A DNA stretch of 64,000 nt from Polyangiaceae bacterium. Its GTDB lineage: Bacteria; Myxococcota_A; Polyangia; Polyangiales; Polyangiaceae. The DNA is taken from the NCBI GenBank assembly GCA_015075635.1, contig JABTUA010000001.1, forward strand, positions 1,550,001 through 1,614,000. Reading direction: 5' to 3'. The number at the start of each line of letters is the position of its first letter. Position 1 is the first letter of the stretch. Under the pieces are notes generated by a model. It was not told where the DNA came from. It searched no databases and was given only the letters and a program-made list of their open reading frames with translations. Below, in pieces: positions 36,039 through 46,305 of this stretch. The translations under genes were made by a program, and so were the position numbers.

Positions 36039-39000
36039 CTATGAGCATCCCATCGAGTTGCCGCAGTTCAGGCACTTGTAGCAAGCGCCGTTGCGGACGG
36101 TGATGTGACCGCAGCTGTCACACACCGGGGCGTCGCCCATCATCTCCTCGAGCTGAGCGTCGAGCGCGCCGTGCACGTCGGTGCCGACCAGCGTCTGCGG
36201 CTCGTTGCCGGGGCCCGGCGGGGGCAACAGGCTCACGCTCTCCGGCGGTCCCTCGACCAGCGGATTCGTCGGATCCTCGATGCCGGACTGCGACTCCGCC
36301 GGCTTCACCTGCGCGAAGTCGTAGCGCTTCAGGTACTCGACGCCGAGCACGCGGAAGAGGTAGTCCACGATGCTGGTCGAGAACTTGATGTTCGGATGCC
36401 CCGTGACCACGCCGTGGGGCTCGAAGCGCGTGAAGGTGAACTGCTCGACGTAGGTCTCGAGCGGCACGCCGTATTGCAGGCCGACCGACACCGCCATCGC
36501 GAAGCAGTTCATCAGCGATCGGAAGGCGGCGCCTTCCTTGTGCATGTCGATGAAGATCTCGCCCAGCGTGCCGTCGTCGTATTCGCCGGTGCGCAGGAAC
36601 ACCTTGTGGCCACCGACGGCGGCCTCCTGGGTGAAGCCGCGGCGCTTCTTGGGCAGCCGGACGCGAGTGCCCTGCGGGCGCGTCAGGGTGACCGCGCGTG
36701 CGGCCGGCGCGACCCCCTCGTGCTCGTTGGTCTGGCTGTCCTTGGCGTCCTTGTTCGAGGTCGAGAGCGGCTGACTGGCCTTGCAACCGTCGCGGTAGAG
36801 GGCCACGGCCTTGAGCCCGAGCTTCCAGCCCTCCTCGTAGATCTCGCGGACGTCCTCCACGCTGGCGTCGTTCGGCAGGTTCACCGTCTTGCTGATCGCG
36901 CCGGACAGGAAGGGCTGCACCGCCGCCATCATGTGCACGTGGGACATCGGCGCCAGGAAGCGCTGCCCGATGCGGCCGCAGCGGTTGGCGCAGTCGAACA
37001 CGGCGTAGTGCTCCTCGCTCAGGTACGGCGCGCCCTCGATGGTCATGCGACCGATGATGACGTCGTTGGCCTCGGAGATCTCCGCGTCCTTGTAGCCCAG
37101 GTGCCTGAGCAGGTTGAAGCCCGGCACGCTCATGCGCTCGGCGGTGACACCCAGGCGCTCGTAGGTCTCCTTGCCGAGCACCCAGGGCGCGAACGCCAGG
37201 TGCAGGTCGAACACGCCGGGGATGGCTTGCTCGATCTTGGCCAGGTCCTCGTCCGTGAGGCCCTTCTGCTTGAGCGACGCGCGGCTCACGTGCGGAGCGC
37301 CGAGCAGCGTGTTGGTGCCCGAGACGTAGGCGACGATCTCGCGGATCTTCGCCTCGGCGTAGCCGAGACGCCGCAGCGCCTCCGGCACCGACTGGTTCAC
37401 GATCTTGAAGTAGCCGCCGCCGGCCAGCTTCTTGAACTTCACCAGCGCGAAGTCCGGCTCGACGCCGGTGGTGTCGCAGTCCATCAAGAGACCGATGGTC
37501 CCGGTGGGCGCGAGCACCGTCGACTGTGCGTTGCGGTAGCCGTGCTGCTCGCCGACGCTCACCGCCTCGTCCCAGGCGGCGGCGGCAGCACGCCACAGCT
37601 CCGGCGGGCACTCGTCGCGGTTGATGGCGTAGGCCGCCTCCTGGTGCATACGCATCACGCGCAGCATCGGCTCGCGGTTCTTGCCGAAGCCGGGGAAGGG
37701 GCCCTTGCTGGCGGCCATCTTGGCGCTCTGGGCGTATGCCCGGCCGCACATGATGGCGGTCAGCGCGCCGGCGATGGCGCGACCCTGATCCGAGTCGTAC
37801 GGCACGCCGAGCAGCATCAAGAGCGTGCCCAGGTTCGCGTAGCCGAGGCCGAGCGGGCGGTAGTCGTGGGAGTTCTGCGCGATGTTCTTGGTGGGGTAGC
37901 TCGAGAAGTCCACCAGGATCTCCTGAGCCATGAAGAACACGTCCACCGCGTGCAGGTAGCCGTCGATGTCGAAGCTGCCGTCGGTGCGCAGGAACTTGGT
38001 CAGGTTCAAGGACGCCAGGTTGCAGGCCGTGTCGTCGAGGAACATGTACTCGGAGCACGGGTTAGAGGCGTTGATGCGCCCCGAGTTCGGGCAGGTGTGC
38101 CAGCGGTTGATCGTCGTGTCGTACTGCACTCCCGGATCCGCGCAGCCCCAGGCGCTCTGGGCGATCATGTTCCAGAGGTCTGCCGCTTCGTAGGTGTCCA
38201 CCACGTCGCCGGTGGTGCGGGCGATGGTGTGCCACTTGCCGCCGGCGAGCGCGGCCTTCATGAAGTCGTCCGTGACGCGGATGCTGTTGTTGCTGTTCTG
38301 CCCGCTGACGGTGCGGTAGGCCTCACCGTTGAAGTCGTTCTCGAAGCCCTGGGCGATGAGCGCCTGAGCCTTCTTCTCCTCGCGCATCTTCCAGCCGATG
38401 AAGTCCGCGATCTCCGGGTGGTCCATGTCGAGGCAGACCATCTTCGCGGCGCGCCGCGTGGTGCCGCCGCTCTTGGTGCTGCCCGCCGCGCGGTCGAACA
38501 CCTCGAGGAAGCTCATCAGCCCGCTGGAGGTCCCGCCGCCGGAGAGCTTCTCCTGCTTGCCGCGGATGGCGCTGAAGTTCGAGCCGGTGCCGGAGCCGTA
38601 CTTGAACAGCCGCGCTTCGCTCTTCATCAGGTCGTAGATCGCCATCAGGTCGTCCGACACGCTCTGGATGAAGCAGGCGGAGCACTGAGGCTTCTCGTAG
38701 GCGTTGGCCGTCTCGCCGATGGTGTCCGTGGCCTCGCTCCAGGCCCAGTTGCCGCCGGAGCCTTCGATGCCGTACTCGTGGTAGAGCCCGCAGTTGAACC
38801 AGACCGGGGAGTTGAACGCGCCGTACTGGTTGACGAGCAGGAAGGAGAGCTCCGCTTCGAAGGCGTCGGCGTCCTTCTTGCTGGCGAAGTAGCCGCCGAA
38901 GTGCTCACCGGCATTGCGGATGGTGTGCGCGAGGCGGTGCACGACCTGGCGCACGCTGGTCTCGCCACGCGTCTTGTCGCCGTGCAGGCCGGCCTTGCGG

Positions 39001-39278
39001 AAGTACTTGGAGACGACGATGTCGGTCGCGAGCTGCGACCAGGCGGCAGGGATCTCGGCGCCTTCCATCTTGAAGACCACCGAGCCGTCGGGGTTGGTGA
39101 TGACGCTCTTCCGGAGCTCGAAGGTGACGTTCTCGAAGCCGGTCTCGCCCGGCTGGGTGAAGCGCCGCTCCACGCTGACGCCCTTCTTGCGGCGCGCCGA
39201 GCCCCGCTTCTTGGCGGGCTCTTCCGCGGCTGCTGCCTTCACGTTGCTTTCCTGCCCCACGATCGTCGACTGCGCCAT
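36039..39278 (-). CDS. nrdJ: Adenosylcobalamin-dependent (class II) ribonucleotide reductase
   Basis: A 1079-residue reductase that makes deoxyribonucleotides with a B12 cofactor. Family blocks include [62 protein letters not shown] and [17 protein letters not shown]. The C-terminus ends in a zinc-binding Cys set (CDSCGH with CYKCLNCG). The N-terminal 50 residues are a Lys/Arg-rich tail. ATG 39278 follows a GGAG. It does not need oxygen, which suits a life with changing oxygen. No B12 riboswitch was found upstream. Confidence 0.97.
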   Translation of the reverse strand: MAQSTIVGQESNVKAAAAEEPAKKRGSARRKKGVSVERRFTQPGETGFENVTFELRKSVITNPDGSVVFKMEGAEIPAAWSQLATDIVVSKYFRKAGLHGDKTRGETSVRQVVHRLAHTIRNAGEHFGGYFASKKDADAFEAELSFLLVNQYGAFNSPVWFNCGLYHEYGIEGSGGNWAWSEATDTIGETANAYEKPQCSACFIQSVSDDLMAIYDLMKSEARLFKYGSGTGSNFSAIRGKQEKLSGGGTSSGLMSFLEVFDRAAGSTKSGGTTRRAAKMVCLDMDHPEIADFIGWKMREEKKAQALIAQGFENDFNGEAYRTVSGQNSNNSIRVTDDFMKAALAGGKWHTIARTTGDVVDTYEAADLWNMIAQSAWGCADPGVQYDTTINRWHTCPNSGRINASNPCSEYMFLDDTACNLASLNLTKFLRTDGSFDIDGYLHAVDVFFMAQEILVDFSSYPTKNIAQNSHDYRPLGLGYANLGTLLMLLGVPYDSDQGRAIAGALTAIMCGRAYAQSAKMAASKGPFPGFGKNREPMLRVMRMHQEAAYAINRDECPPELWRAAAAAWDEAVSVGEQHGYRNAQSTVLAPTGTIGLLMDCDTTGVEPDFALVKFKKLAGGGYFKIVNQSVPEALRRLGYAEAKIREIVAYVSGTNTLLGAPHVSRASLKQKGLTDEDLAKIEQAIPGVFDLHLAFAPWVLGKETYERLGVTAERMSVPGFNLLRHLGYKDAEISEANDVIIGRMTIEGAPYLSEEHYAVFDCANRCGRIGQRFLAPMSHVHMMAAVQPFLSGAISKTVNLPNDASVEDVREIYEEGWKLGLKAVALYRDGCKASQPLSTSNKDAKDSQTNEHEGVAPAARAVTLTRPQGTRVRLPKKRRGFTQEAAVGGHKVFLRTGEYDDGTLGEIFIDMHKEGAAFRSLMNCFAMAVSVGLQYGVPLETYVEQFTFTRFEPHGVVTGHPNIKFSTSIVDYLFRVLGVEYLKRYDFAQVKPAESQSGIEDPTNPLVEGPPESVSLLPPPGPGNEPQTLVGTDVHGALDAQLEEMMGDAPVCDSCGHITVRNGACYKCLNCGNSMGCS

Positions 39279-40007
39279 CCCTCGCTCCTTCACTTGCGGC
39301 ATGTGCTGCCTTCATCTGCGAGCGGCACCGGTCCGCGCGCAGAGCAAAACGCCTCGCGCCACCCGCTCCTGGGGGGAGCGAGGGCGTCCGGAAACCCCCA
39401 TTGTCCAAGCCAAGTTCTTCCGTCTGCCGGCAGCGGGACCGGAGCCCCGTCACCCGAATCCAAGTCTGCAAAAGTCTGAGTCACCCCCCACTGCGCGCTT
39501 GGACCGTTCGACTGAACGTGCGTTCGGGGGTGAGCCGGGGATGGTGGTCCAACCGGCTGCACCGACGAACAGCTGTCGCGGCGGGTGGAGGGTCTTCTTA
39601 CCCCAACCCCTTGGGCTGGGACAACAAAAAACCACGACAGGTTGGGCGATTGTCGATAAGCAGGCGAAGGCACTGAACTTTCGCACGGGTGAACACAAGA
39701 TACTCCCGGCTTGTACAGGAGGCCTGCACAGGGGCTCCCCAGCTAGCCCCCAGGGCCCTTCCCGCGGGTCCGCCGGACGCCAAGCGGAGCCGATGTCTCG
39801 TCGGAGTCAGAACGAGGTGGTGCCGTCGCCGCCGAAACCTGCCCGAGAGCCAGATCCGGCGTGCGCCTTCGTGCGTCTCTGCTTTCCATTGGCAACCTCT
39901 CGAGCCCAGCTCTCCGCGCACACCGGCGCACACTGTGGCACCGCGCGCGCTGACGCTTGTGCGGCGCCGGTCTGTCTGCCACGCTCTTGCCACACAAAGT
40001 CGCACCA
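39279..40007. other. 729-nt divergent gap between nrdJ and a Ser/Thr kinase gene
   Basis: No gene is supported here. Direct repeats AAGTCTG at 39462-39468 and 39472-39478 are spaced 10 bp, one helical turn, which could be an operator. GGGGCT with AGCCCC near 39734-39757 and CCCAACCCCTTGGGCTGGG near 39602 can form hairpins; neither has a T-run. A stretch at 39621-39720 is relatively AT-rich and may hold the promoters. No NrdR box pair or B12 box was seen. Confidence 0.5.
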
Positions 40008-41666
40008 ATGAGGACGCTCGGGGAAATCCAGCCCGGCCAGACGGTGGGCCGGTACGAGTTCCTGGTGCCAATCGCACAGGGGGGCATGGCTGCCGTTTGG
40101 GCCGCGCGCCTCAAGGGCACCCGCGGCTTCACCAAGACGGTCGCAGTCAAGACCATGCTGCCGACCATCAGCGACAACCCGCACTTCGAGCAGATGTTCC
40201 TCGACGAGGCGCAGATCGCGGCGCGCATCCGTCACCCGAACGTCGTCGAGATCTCCGACCTCGGCGAGCAGGACGACCTGCTCTACCTGGTGATGGAGTG
40301 GGTGGACGGCGAGCCGCTCTCGAACATCCGCCGCACCGCCGCCAAGCGCGAGGGCATCCCGCGGCCCATCGCCGTCAAGATCGTGCAGGACGCAGCCGCG
40401 GGATTGCACGCCGCGCACGAGCTGAAGGACGAGCAGGGCACGCCCATCGGCCTCGTGCACCGGGACATCTCGCCGCAGAACATCCTCATCACCTTCGACG
40501 GCGTGGTGAAGATCGTCGATTTCGGCGTGGCCAAGGCCGCCGGTCGCACCGTCGAGCACACCAACTCCGGACAGATCAAGGGCAAGCCGCCGTACATGTC
40601 CCCCGAGCAAGCGCTCGGCAAGGACATCGATCGGCGCACCGACATCTTCGCGCTGGGCATCATCCTCTACCAGCTCACGACCGGTAAACATCCGTTCCGC
40701 GGCGAGAACGACATGATCACGCTGCAGAACATCGTCTCCGACCGGCCGATCATCCCGCCGCGGGCCTACGACAAGGAGTACCCGAAACCGCTCGAGTCGG
40801 TGGTGATGCGCGCGCTCGATCGCGATCCGAACAAGCGCTTCCAGACCGCCGCGGAGCTCGAGGCCGCGCTCGATCGCGTCTTCCCGCCGACCGTCCCGCG
40901 GGTGCGCACCGAGGACGTCGGCAAGTTCGTGACGGCCATGCTCGGGGATCGAGGCGACGAGCGGCGCGCGGCGCTGCGCGACGCCATCCGGCTCGCCGAC
41001 GAGCGCGCGTCTTCCGTCGAGGCGTCCGGCACGACGGGGCGCTTCCCGGAGCTCGGCACGCGCGTCGTGCCTGCGCCGTTCGGCTCGCCGTCGAACCCCG
41101 ACCACTCGCGTCCCTCCGTCACCGGCCTGACCGGGCTGACCGGCCCCACGCCGAGCGGTGCGTTCCTCCGGCCGTCGGTGCCGGAGTTCACCTCCAGCGC
41201 GCTCAGCGCACCGGAGACTCCGTTCGGAACTCAGCTCCCGTCCGAGCCGCCCAAGAAGAAGAGCCGCGGCGCGGTCTGGGTCGTGGGCGGCTTGTTCGTC
41301 GCAGCGCTGTTCATCGGCGGCGCGCTGGTGCTGACGCGCACGCTGAAGGGCAGCGGGGACAGCCCTGCCGCGCAGTCGCCGGTGGTGCCGACGGCGTCGG
41401 TGGCGTCCGCCGAGCCGGAGGCGCCGAAGAAGCCGGACGACGGCGAGAAGCTCGACGAGACGGGGGCCATCGATCTGAACCAGCTCGGCGTCGAGAAGGG
41501 CCAGCAGGCCCGACAAGGCGGCCTGGCGAAGGCGCCGGTGAAGGACCCGAAGGAAGCCGCGGAGCCCAAAGACGCGAAGGATCCGAAGAAACCGGATCCG
41601 AAGAAGCCCGAGGTCAAGAAGGGCGGCGGCTTCGTCCCGCCGCCCGTCACCGACCCGGGGTTCTGA
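40008..41666 (+). CDS. Membrane Ser/Thr protein kinase (Hanks type)
   Basis: A 552-residue kinase. The domain (residues 15-290) has Lys48, HRDISPQN (151-158), DFG (171-173) and MSPEQ, so it should be active. A linker rich in Pro, Thr and Gly follows, then one membrane helix at about 424-447 (VWVVGGLFVAALFIGGALVL) and a Lys/Pro-rich external tail. This is the usual layout of myxobacterial transmembrane kinases that sense the envelope. ATG 40008 is the start. It converges with the acyl-CoA ligase gene with 3 nt between stops. Confidence 0.93.
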   Translation: MRTLGEIQPGQTVGRYEFLVPIAQGGMAAVWAARLKGTRGFTKTVAVKTMLPTISDNPHFEQMFLDEAQIAARIRHPNVVEISDLGEQDDLLYLVMEWVDGEPLSNIRRTAAKREGIPRPIAVKIVQDAAAGLHAAHELKDEQGTPIGLVHRDISPQNILITFDGVVKIVDFGVAKAAGRTVEHTNSGQIKGKPPYMSPEQALGKDIDRRTDIFALGIILYQLTTGKHPFRGENDMITLQNIVSDRPIIPPRAYDKEYPKPLESVVMRALDRDPNKRFQTAAELEAALDRVFPPTVPRVRTEDVGKFVTAMLGDRGDERRAALRDAIRLADERASSVEASGTTGRFPELGTRVVPAPFGSPSNPDHSRPSVTGLTGLTGPTPSGAFLRPSVPEFTSSALSAPETPFGTQLPSEPPKKKSRGAVWVVGGLFVAALFIGGALVLTRTLKGSGDSPAAQSPVVPTASVASAEPEAPKKPDDGEKLDETGAIDLNQLGVEKGQQARQGGLAKAPVKDPKEAAEPKDAKDPKKPDPKKPEVKKGGGFVPPPVTDPGF

Positions 41667-41669
41667 ACC

Positions 41670-43346
41670 TCACGCCCAGATCACCGGCTTCTTCTGCTCG
41701 TACCAGCTCTCGGCGCGCGGGCCGTACTTCTGCTCGATGGCGCTGCGCTTGAGCTTCATGGTCGGCGTGAGCAAGCCGTTCTCGATCGTCCACTCGTCGG
41801 TGACCACTGCGAGCAGGTCGAGCTGCTCGTGCTGATCGAGCGTGGCGTTCACCTCGTCGAGGTGGCCTTTGAGCGCGGCGGCCAGCTGCTGCCGCTCGGC
41901 CTCGTCCTTGGCGCGCTTCCGAGCCTGCTCGCTGAGCACCACCATGCCGTAGGGCTGAGGGAAGCCGTTGCCGGTGACCAGCGCCTGCTCGACGTCGGAG
42001 TGCAGGAGCAGCTTGTTCTCGATGGGCGCGGGGGCGACGTATTTGCCCTTGCTGGTCTTGAACAGCTCCTTCACGCGTCCGGTGATCTTCAAGCGACCCT
42101 CCGCGTCCACCTCGCCGCGGTCGCCGGTGCGCAGGAAGCCGTCCTCGGTGAACATCTCGGCGGTGAGCTCCGGCGCCTTGAAGTAGCCGAGCATCGTGCC
42201 CGGGCTCTTGACCAAGACCTCGCCCTCGGGGCTCAGCTTGCACTCGACGCCGGCGCACGCCTTGCCGACGTAGCCGACCCTCACGTCCCCCGGCAGCGTC
42301 ATGTGCGAGTAGCTGAAGTTCTCGCTCATTCCGTAGCCCTCGAGCAACTCGAGGCCGAGCGAGCGGTACCAGGCGATGAGCTCCGCGGGGATGGGCGCCG
42401 AGCCGCTGCCGGCGATGCGCACCTGATCGAAGCCCAGGCCGCCGAGCACCTTCTTCTTGATGATGCCGCTCAGGATCGGCACCTTGAGCATGAAGCTCAG
42501 CTTGTGCTCGGGCATCTTGGAGAATACGCCGAGCTGGAACTTCTGCCAGAGCCGCGGCACGCTGACGAACAGCGTGGGGCGCGCGCGCTTGATGTCCTCG
42601 ATGAAGGTGTCGAGGCTCTCGGCGAAGAACACCCGGAAGCCCGTGCCGAGGGTGCCCGTCTCGACCACGTAGCGCTCGAAGGCGTGGGCCAGCGGCAGGT
42701 AGGACAGCATGCGGTCCTCCCGCTTGATCTCCAGGAACTCCAGGAACTTCTGGCCCGGGTCGATCATGGTCTGGAAGCTGTGCATCACGCCCTTGGGCAC
42801 GCCGGTCGAGCCCGAGGTGTAGACGATGGTCGCCAGATCGGTCTTGGGGCGGCGGATTTCGCCGGCCAGGGGCTCCGTCTTCTCGACGATCGAGTCCCAG
42901 CTCGGCGCGTCGAGCTTCGGCGAGAGCGGCAGCGTGATGCGCGGCAGCCCCTCGGGGATGCCCGGCTCCATCGCCTTGAAGCCGTCGAGCTTGCCGATGA
43001 AGATGAGCTTCGCCTCGCTGTGCTCGAGGATCTGCCGGATCGTCTCCGGCGTGAGCGTGGGGTAGAGCGGGACCGAGACGTGGCCGGCCATCCAGATGGC
43101 GAGATCCGCCAAGATCCACCAGGCCGTGTTCTTGCTGAACAGCGCGATTTGCGACTTTTCCGGCAGGTCCAGCGACTTCAGGTGGGCCGCCATGCGCCGC
43201 GCCTCGCCGATGGCTTCCTTGAAGGTGAAGTCTCGCAGCTTGCCCCCGCCGAGCGGCTGCGTGAACCAGATGTCGTCCGGGCACTCGCGCTCCCACTTCT
43301 GTGCAAAGTCCAGCTGCGTCTCGAGCGTCATCGCGTCTTTCCCCAT
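41670..43346 (-). CDS. Long-chain acyl-CoA synthetase
   Basis: A 558-residue adenylate-forming ligase that activates fatty acids with CoA. Motifs: YTSGSTGVPKG (about residues 170-180), EGYGMSENFSYSH, TGDRGEVDAEGRLKITGR and a C-terminal Lys-containing GLLTPTMKLKR. The size and the LPLAHAFER block fit long-chain ligases of the FadD15 type. ATG 43346 is the start. It lies 70 nt after the spermidine-synthase-like gene on the same strand, so the DUF350 - synthase - ligase order may be one operon. Confidence 0.92.
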   Translation of the reverse strand: MGKDAMTLETQLDFAQKWERECPDDIWFTQPLGGGKLRDFTFKEAIGEARRMAAHLKSLDLPEKSQIALFSKNTAWWILADLAIWMAGHVSVPLYPTLTPETIRQILEHSEAKLIFIGKLDGFKAMEPGIPEGLPRITLPLSPKLDAPSWDSIVEKTEPLAGEIRRPKTDLATIVYTSGSTGVPKGVMHSFQTMIDPGQKFLEFLEIKREDRMLSYLPLAHAFERYVVETGTLGTGFRVFFAESLDTFIEDIKRARPTLFVSVPRLWQKFQLGVFSKMPEHKLSFMLKVPILSGIIKKKVLGGLGFDQVRIAGSGSAPIPAELIAWYRSLGLELLEGYGMSENFSYSHMTLPGDVRVGYVGKACAGVECKLSPEGEVLVKSPGTMLGYFKAPELTAEMFTEDGFLRTGDRGEVDAEGRLKITGRVKELFKTSKGKYVAPAPIENKLLLHSDVEQALVTGNGFPQPYGMVVLSEQARKRAKDEAERQQLAAALKGHLDEVNATLDQHEQLDLLAVVTDEWTIENGLLTPTMKLKRSAIEQKYGPRAESWYEQKKPVIWA

Positions 43347-43416
43347 GGTCACCGGCTCCAGTCGAGGCGGACGATCTAACACGCATCGCTCGGAGCGGTA
43401 GCCCGGTTCCGCGCCG

Positions 43417-45003
43417 CTACTCCCAACGGCTCCACTCGCGCAGGTAATACGAGACCAGGGCCTGGTTGTTCAGGCGGTTCGGCTCGACCGGCAGCTCGCC
43501 GACGTCGCTCGGGAGCTCGAACAGCTGGGCCAGGGTGTGCGCGTCCAGGTAGGCCAGCGGGCCCGGCGGCAGGCGGGTGGGACGCTCGACGGGGTCGAGC
43601 CCCGCGAGCACGAAGCCCCAGTCCGCGAAGCTCGGCACGTAAACGCGGTAGGGCAGGACGCTGAGCCCCACCGCGCGCAGCGTGCCGACCACGCACCAGA
43701 AGGACTGCCGCGCCAGGAGCGGGGAGGTGGACTGCACGCCGAGCGCGCCGCCCGGCGCGAGCCGGGCGCGCACCCGCTGGTAGAGCTCGGTGCTGTAGAG
43801 CTTGCCCACCGAGTAGTTACTGGGGTCGGGGAAGTCGAGGACGATGACGTCGAAGCTCTCGCGGCTCTCCGCGACCCAGATCATGGCGTCGGCGTTGATG
43901 ACCTGGACCTTCGGATCGGACAGCGAGCCCTGGTTCTGCGCCACGAGCTCGGGCCGCGTGCGCGCCAGATCGGTGACGGCGCGGTCCAGATCCACCAGGA
44001 CGACGCGCTCCACGTCGGGCCAGCGCAGGATCTCGCGGACCGCGAGGCCGTCGCCGCCGCCGCCCACCAGAACGCGGCGCCGGGAGGCCGCCGCCGCCAT
44101 CGCAGGGTGCACCAGCGCCTCGTGGTACCGGTGCTCGTCTCGGCTCGTGAACTGGAGGTTGCCGTTCAGGTGCAGCGCGAACCCGTTGCCCCGCTCGGAC
44201 AGGACGATGCGCTGGTACGGCGAGCTCTCGGCGTGCAGCACGCGGCCGCCGAAGCTCTGCGCCTCGGCGAGGGAGGTCAAGTGCTTGCCCTGCAAGAGCG
44301 CCAGGCCGAGCAGGACCAGCACGAACACGGCGCGCAGGCGCGCGCCCGCCATGCCGCGCCGCTCTTCTTCCGACTCGGGGACCAGGACCCAGGTCGAGAG
44401 CAGCCCCACCGCCGCGTTCAAGAGCCCGCAGGCCAGCGAGGTGTGGACGAGGCCCAGGCGCGGCACCAGGAACAGGGAGAACGCCAAGGAGCCCACCAGC
44501 GCGCCGGCGTAGTCGAAGGTGAGGGCGCGGGCGATCAGCTCCTTGAACTCGAGCTCGCGCCGGAGGATGCGCATCAGGAGCGGCAGCTCCAGGCCCACCA
44601 GCACGCCCACCGCGACCACGGTCGCGTACAGGATCAGCCGGAACGCGTTGGTGTAGCTGAACGCCAGGAGCAGACCCGGCGCGCACAGCCCGCCGATCAG
44701 CGCAGTGCCGAGCTCGATGTCCACGAACAGGAGCGAGAGCCGGCGCTCGGCGAAGCGCGAGAGCCAGGCCCCCAGGCCCATCGCCGACAGGTAGACGCCG
44801 ATGACGGTCGAGAACTGGGTGACCGAGTCGCCGAGCACGTAGCTCGCGACGGCCGCCATCACCAGCTCGTACACCAGCCCGGCGGTGGCGATGACCAGCA
44901 CCATGCTGAGCAGCAGCGTGGCGTGCGTCCGAGCAGGAGCGGCGCGGCCGGGGTCTGGCCAACCGCGCGGCTTCGGTTCGATCGACTCGTCCCCGTCCGT
45001 CAT
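43417..45003 (-). CDS. Membrane-anchored spermidine-synthase-like protein
   Basis: A 528-residue protein with about seven membrane helices (residues 30-230) and a C-terminal Rossmann methyltransferase-type domain. That domain has GGGGDGLAVREIL (about residue 309) and DLDRAVTDLA, plus LDFPDPSNYSVGKLYS, the signatures of polyamine aminopropyltransferases. Whether it makes spermidine or another product is not known for the membrane form. It follows the DUF350 gene by 28 nt. This DUF350-synthase pair recurs in bacteria and is linked to membrane stress in some reports. Confidence 0.85.
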   Translation of the reverse strand: MTDGDESIEPKPRGWPDPGRAAPARTHATLLLSMVLVIATAGLVYELVMAAVASYVLGDSVTQFSTVIGVYLSAMGLGAWLSRFAERRLSLLFVDIELGTALIGGLCAPGLLLAFSYTNAFRLILYATVVAVGVLVGLELPLLMRILRRELEFKELIARALTFDYAGALVGSLAFSLFLVPRLGLVHTSLACGLLNAAVGLLSTWVLVPESEEERRGMAGARLRAVFVLVLLGLALLQGKHLTSLAEAQSFGGRVLHAESSPYQRIVLSERGNGFALHLNGNLQFTSRDEHRYHEALVHPAMAAAASRRRVLVGGGGDGLAVREILRWPDVERVVLVDLDRAVTDLARTRPELVAQNQGSLSDPKVQVINADAMIWVAESRESFDVIVLDFPDPSNYSVGKLYSTELYQRVRARLAPGGALGVQSTSPLLARQSFWCVVGTLRAVGLSVLPYRVYVPSFADWGFVLAGLDPVERPTRLPPGPLAYLDAHTLAQLFELPSDVGELPVEPNRLNNQALVSYYLREWSRWE

Positions 45004-45031
45004 CGGGACGATCGCGTTCGCGGGCCTGGGC

Positions 45032-45256
45032 TCAGCCGCCGATGGCGGAGGCGATGATGATGCTCAGCCCCAGGATGACCGAGCCGATCATGATCGCGAG
45101 CGCGGTGTTCTGGTCCTCCTCGATTTCCTTCCGGAGCGAGAAGGGTGTCACCAGCTTGATCACCAGGAAGCTGATGCCGAACATCACGATGCCGATCAGC
45201 GAGTAGACGATCGACGCGATCAGTGCTTTCACGAACGGGGCCCAGTTGATGTCCAT
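45032..45256 (-). CDS. DUF350 membrane protein
   Basis: A 74-residue protein with two membrane helices (VKALIASIVYSLIGIVMFGI and ALAIMIGSVILGLSIIIASA), the DUF350 pattern. Function unknown; the family often accompanies membrane spermidine-synthase-like proteins, as here. ATG 45256 is preferred over an upstream ATG at 45319 because a GGGAGAGG lies about 10 nt before it and the extra residues are charged. Confidence 0.85.
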   Translation of the reverse strand: MDINWAPFVKALIASIVYSLIGIVMFGISFLVIKLVTPFSLRKEIEEDQNTALAIMIGSVILGLSIIIASAIGG

Positions 45257-45414
45257 GTCGCGCTGCCTCTCCCTCGCTGCCGGCTCTTTGGCTCGGTGGT
45301 ACCAGGGGTCGTTTATCACGAACCCCGGGTTTTTCGCGACCGTGGGGCCGCTGGCCAGTCGGTTTTTCGGCCAGCTGAGCCGGCTCGCGTAAGATCGGCC
45401 CTCCGGGAAGAGCC

Positions 45415-46233
45415 ATGCTGGTGCTGATTGGGCCGCCTTTTTCGGGCAGCGAGGACGAATATGGGCGGATCGCCCAGGTGGCCGGCCTCTTGCCCTACGA
45501 GCTCAAGACCAAGCTCAAGCCCGGGGCCTGGGGCGTGATCAAGGCCATCGCGGCGCCGGAGCAGGCCGAAGCCCTCGGCCGGCAGCTCCGCGACCAGGGC
45601 TTTCGAGTGGCGGTGGTGGACACCGCGGTCGCCGCGGATCCGGGTCGCATGTTCGTGCCTCTTCGAGCCTTGGAGCTGGGCGAAAACAGCCTGGTGCTCC
45701 ACCTGAGCGAGCGCTCGATGCCCATCCCCTACCGGGCCCTGCTCACCATCGTCCGGGGCGAGGTCCAGCTCGGTTCGCGGCAGCGTTCTCGCCCGGCGTC
45801 GAGCTCCACCTTCCGCGCGGTGGTGCCCGAGGCCGGCGTGGAGCTCGCGGCGGCGACTCAGCTCGACGCATTTGCCGCGGCGGATCTGCACTTCGCGACG
45901 GTGCTGTGGGCGGCGCGGATCGACGCCCGCGCCTTCGACTTCTCCATCCTGGGCCAAGCCTCCGGAGGCGCGCAGGACCTCGATCGCCTCGTGGACTACC
46001 TCGCCGAGCGTATCGGCGTGCGCGTGGACCGGGCGAGTCGGGTGTCGAGCGTGGCGTCGTTCACCGGCGCAGCCGGCCCGCCGCGGACCCCCACGCCCAT
46101 GCCCGGCTCGCCGCCGCAGTCGCGAAAAGAGGTGCCCGAGCGCTTCGACGCGTACTCGCGGCTGGTGGCCGAGGCCGAGCGCGACGCTCAGCGGCACGCG
46201 CGGACCTCCACGCGGCCGCCGCCGCCGGTGTAG
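45415..46233 (+). CDS. Protein of unknown function, possible two-domain cytoplasmic factor
   Basis: A 272-residue protein without signal peptide or membrane helices. Residues 1-110 begin MLVLIGPPFSGSEDEYGRIA with regular beta-alpha alternation; a second segment to about 205 ends near DRLVDYLAERIGVR, and the last 60 residues are Pro/Arg-rich and probably disordered. I do not recognise it. ATG 45415 is the start. It is divergent from the DUF350 gene across 158 nt and precedes a PEGA protein. Confidence 0.55.
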   Translation: MLVLIGPPFSGSEDEYGRIAQVAGLLPYELKTKLKPGAWGVIKAIAAPEQAEALGRQLRDQGFRVAVVDTAVAADPGRMFVPLRALELGENSLVLHLSERSMPIPYRALLTIVRGEVQLGSRQRSRPASSSTFRAVVPEAGVELAAATQLDAFAAADLHFATVLWAARIDARAFDFSILGQASGGAQDLDRLVDYLAERIGVRVDRASRVSSVASFTGAAGPPRTPTPMPGSPPQSRKEVPERFDAYSRLVAEAERDAQRHARTSTRPPPPV

Positions 46234-46305
46234 GGCCATTCGGTCGTTTTGGCCCGAGCTTGGAGGGGGAGAGCGGTGCTAGACTCGCGAAGGAAGGCTT
46301 CAGGG

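Noticed and set aside
36105..39479. A 1124-residue open frame on the plus strand
   Set aside because: It lies antisense to nrdJ, whose family match is unambiguous.
39602..39632. Hairpin near CCCAACCCCTTGGGCTGGG as a terminator
   Set aside because: On the plus strand it is followed by A-rich DNA, and on the minus strand the T-run precedes the stem, so it does not fit a terminator.
39279..39700. Cobalamin riboswitch upstream of nrdJ
   Set aside because: No B12-box-like sequence was found on the minus strand.
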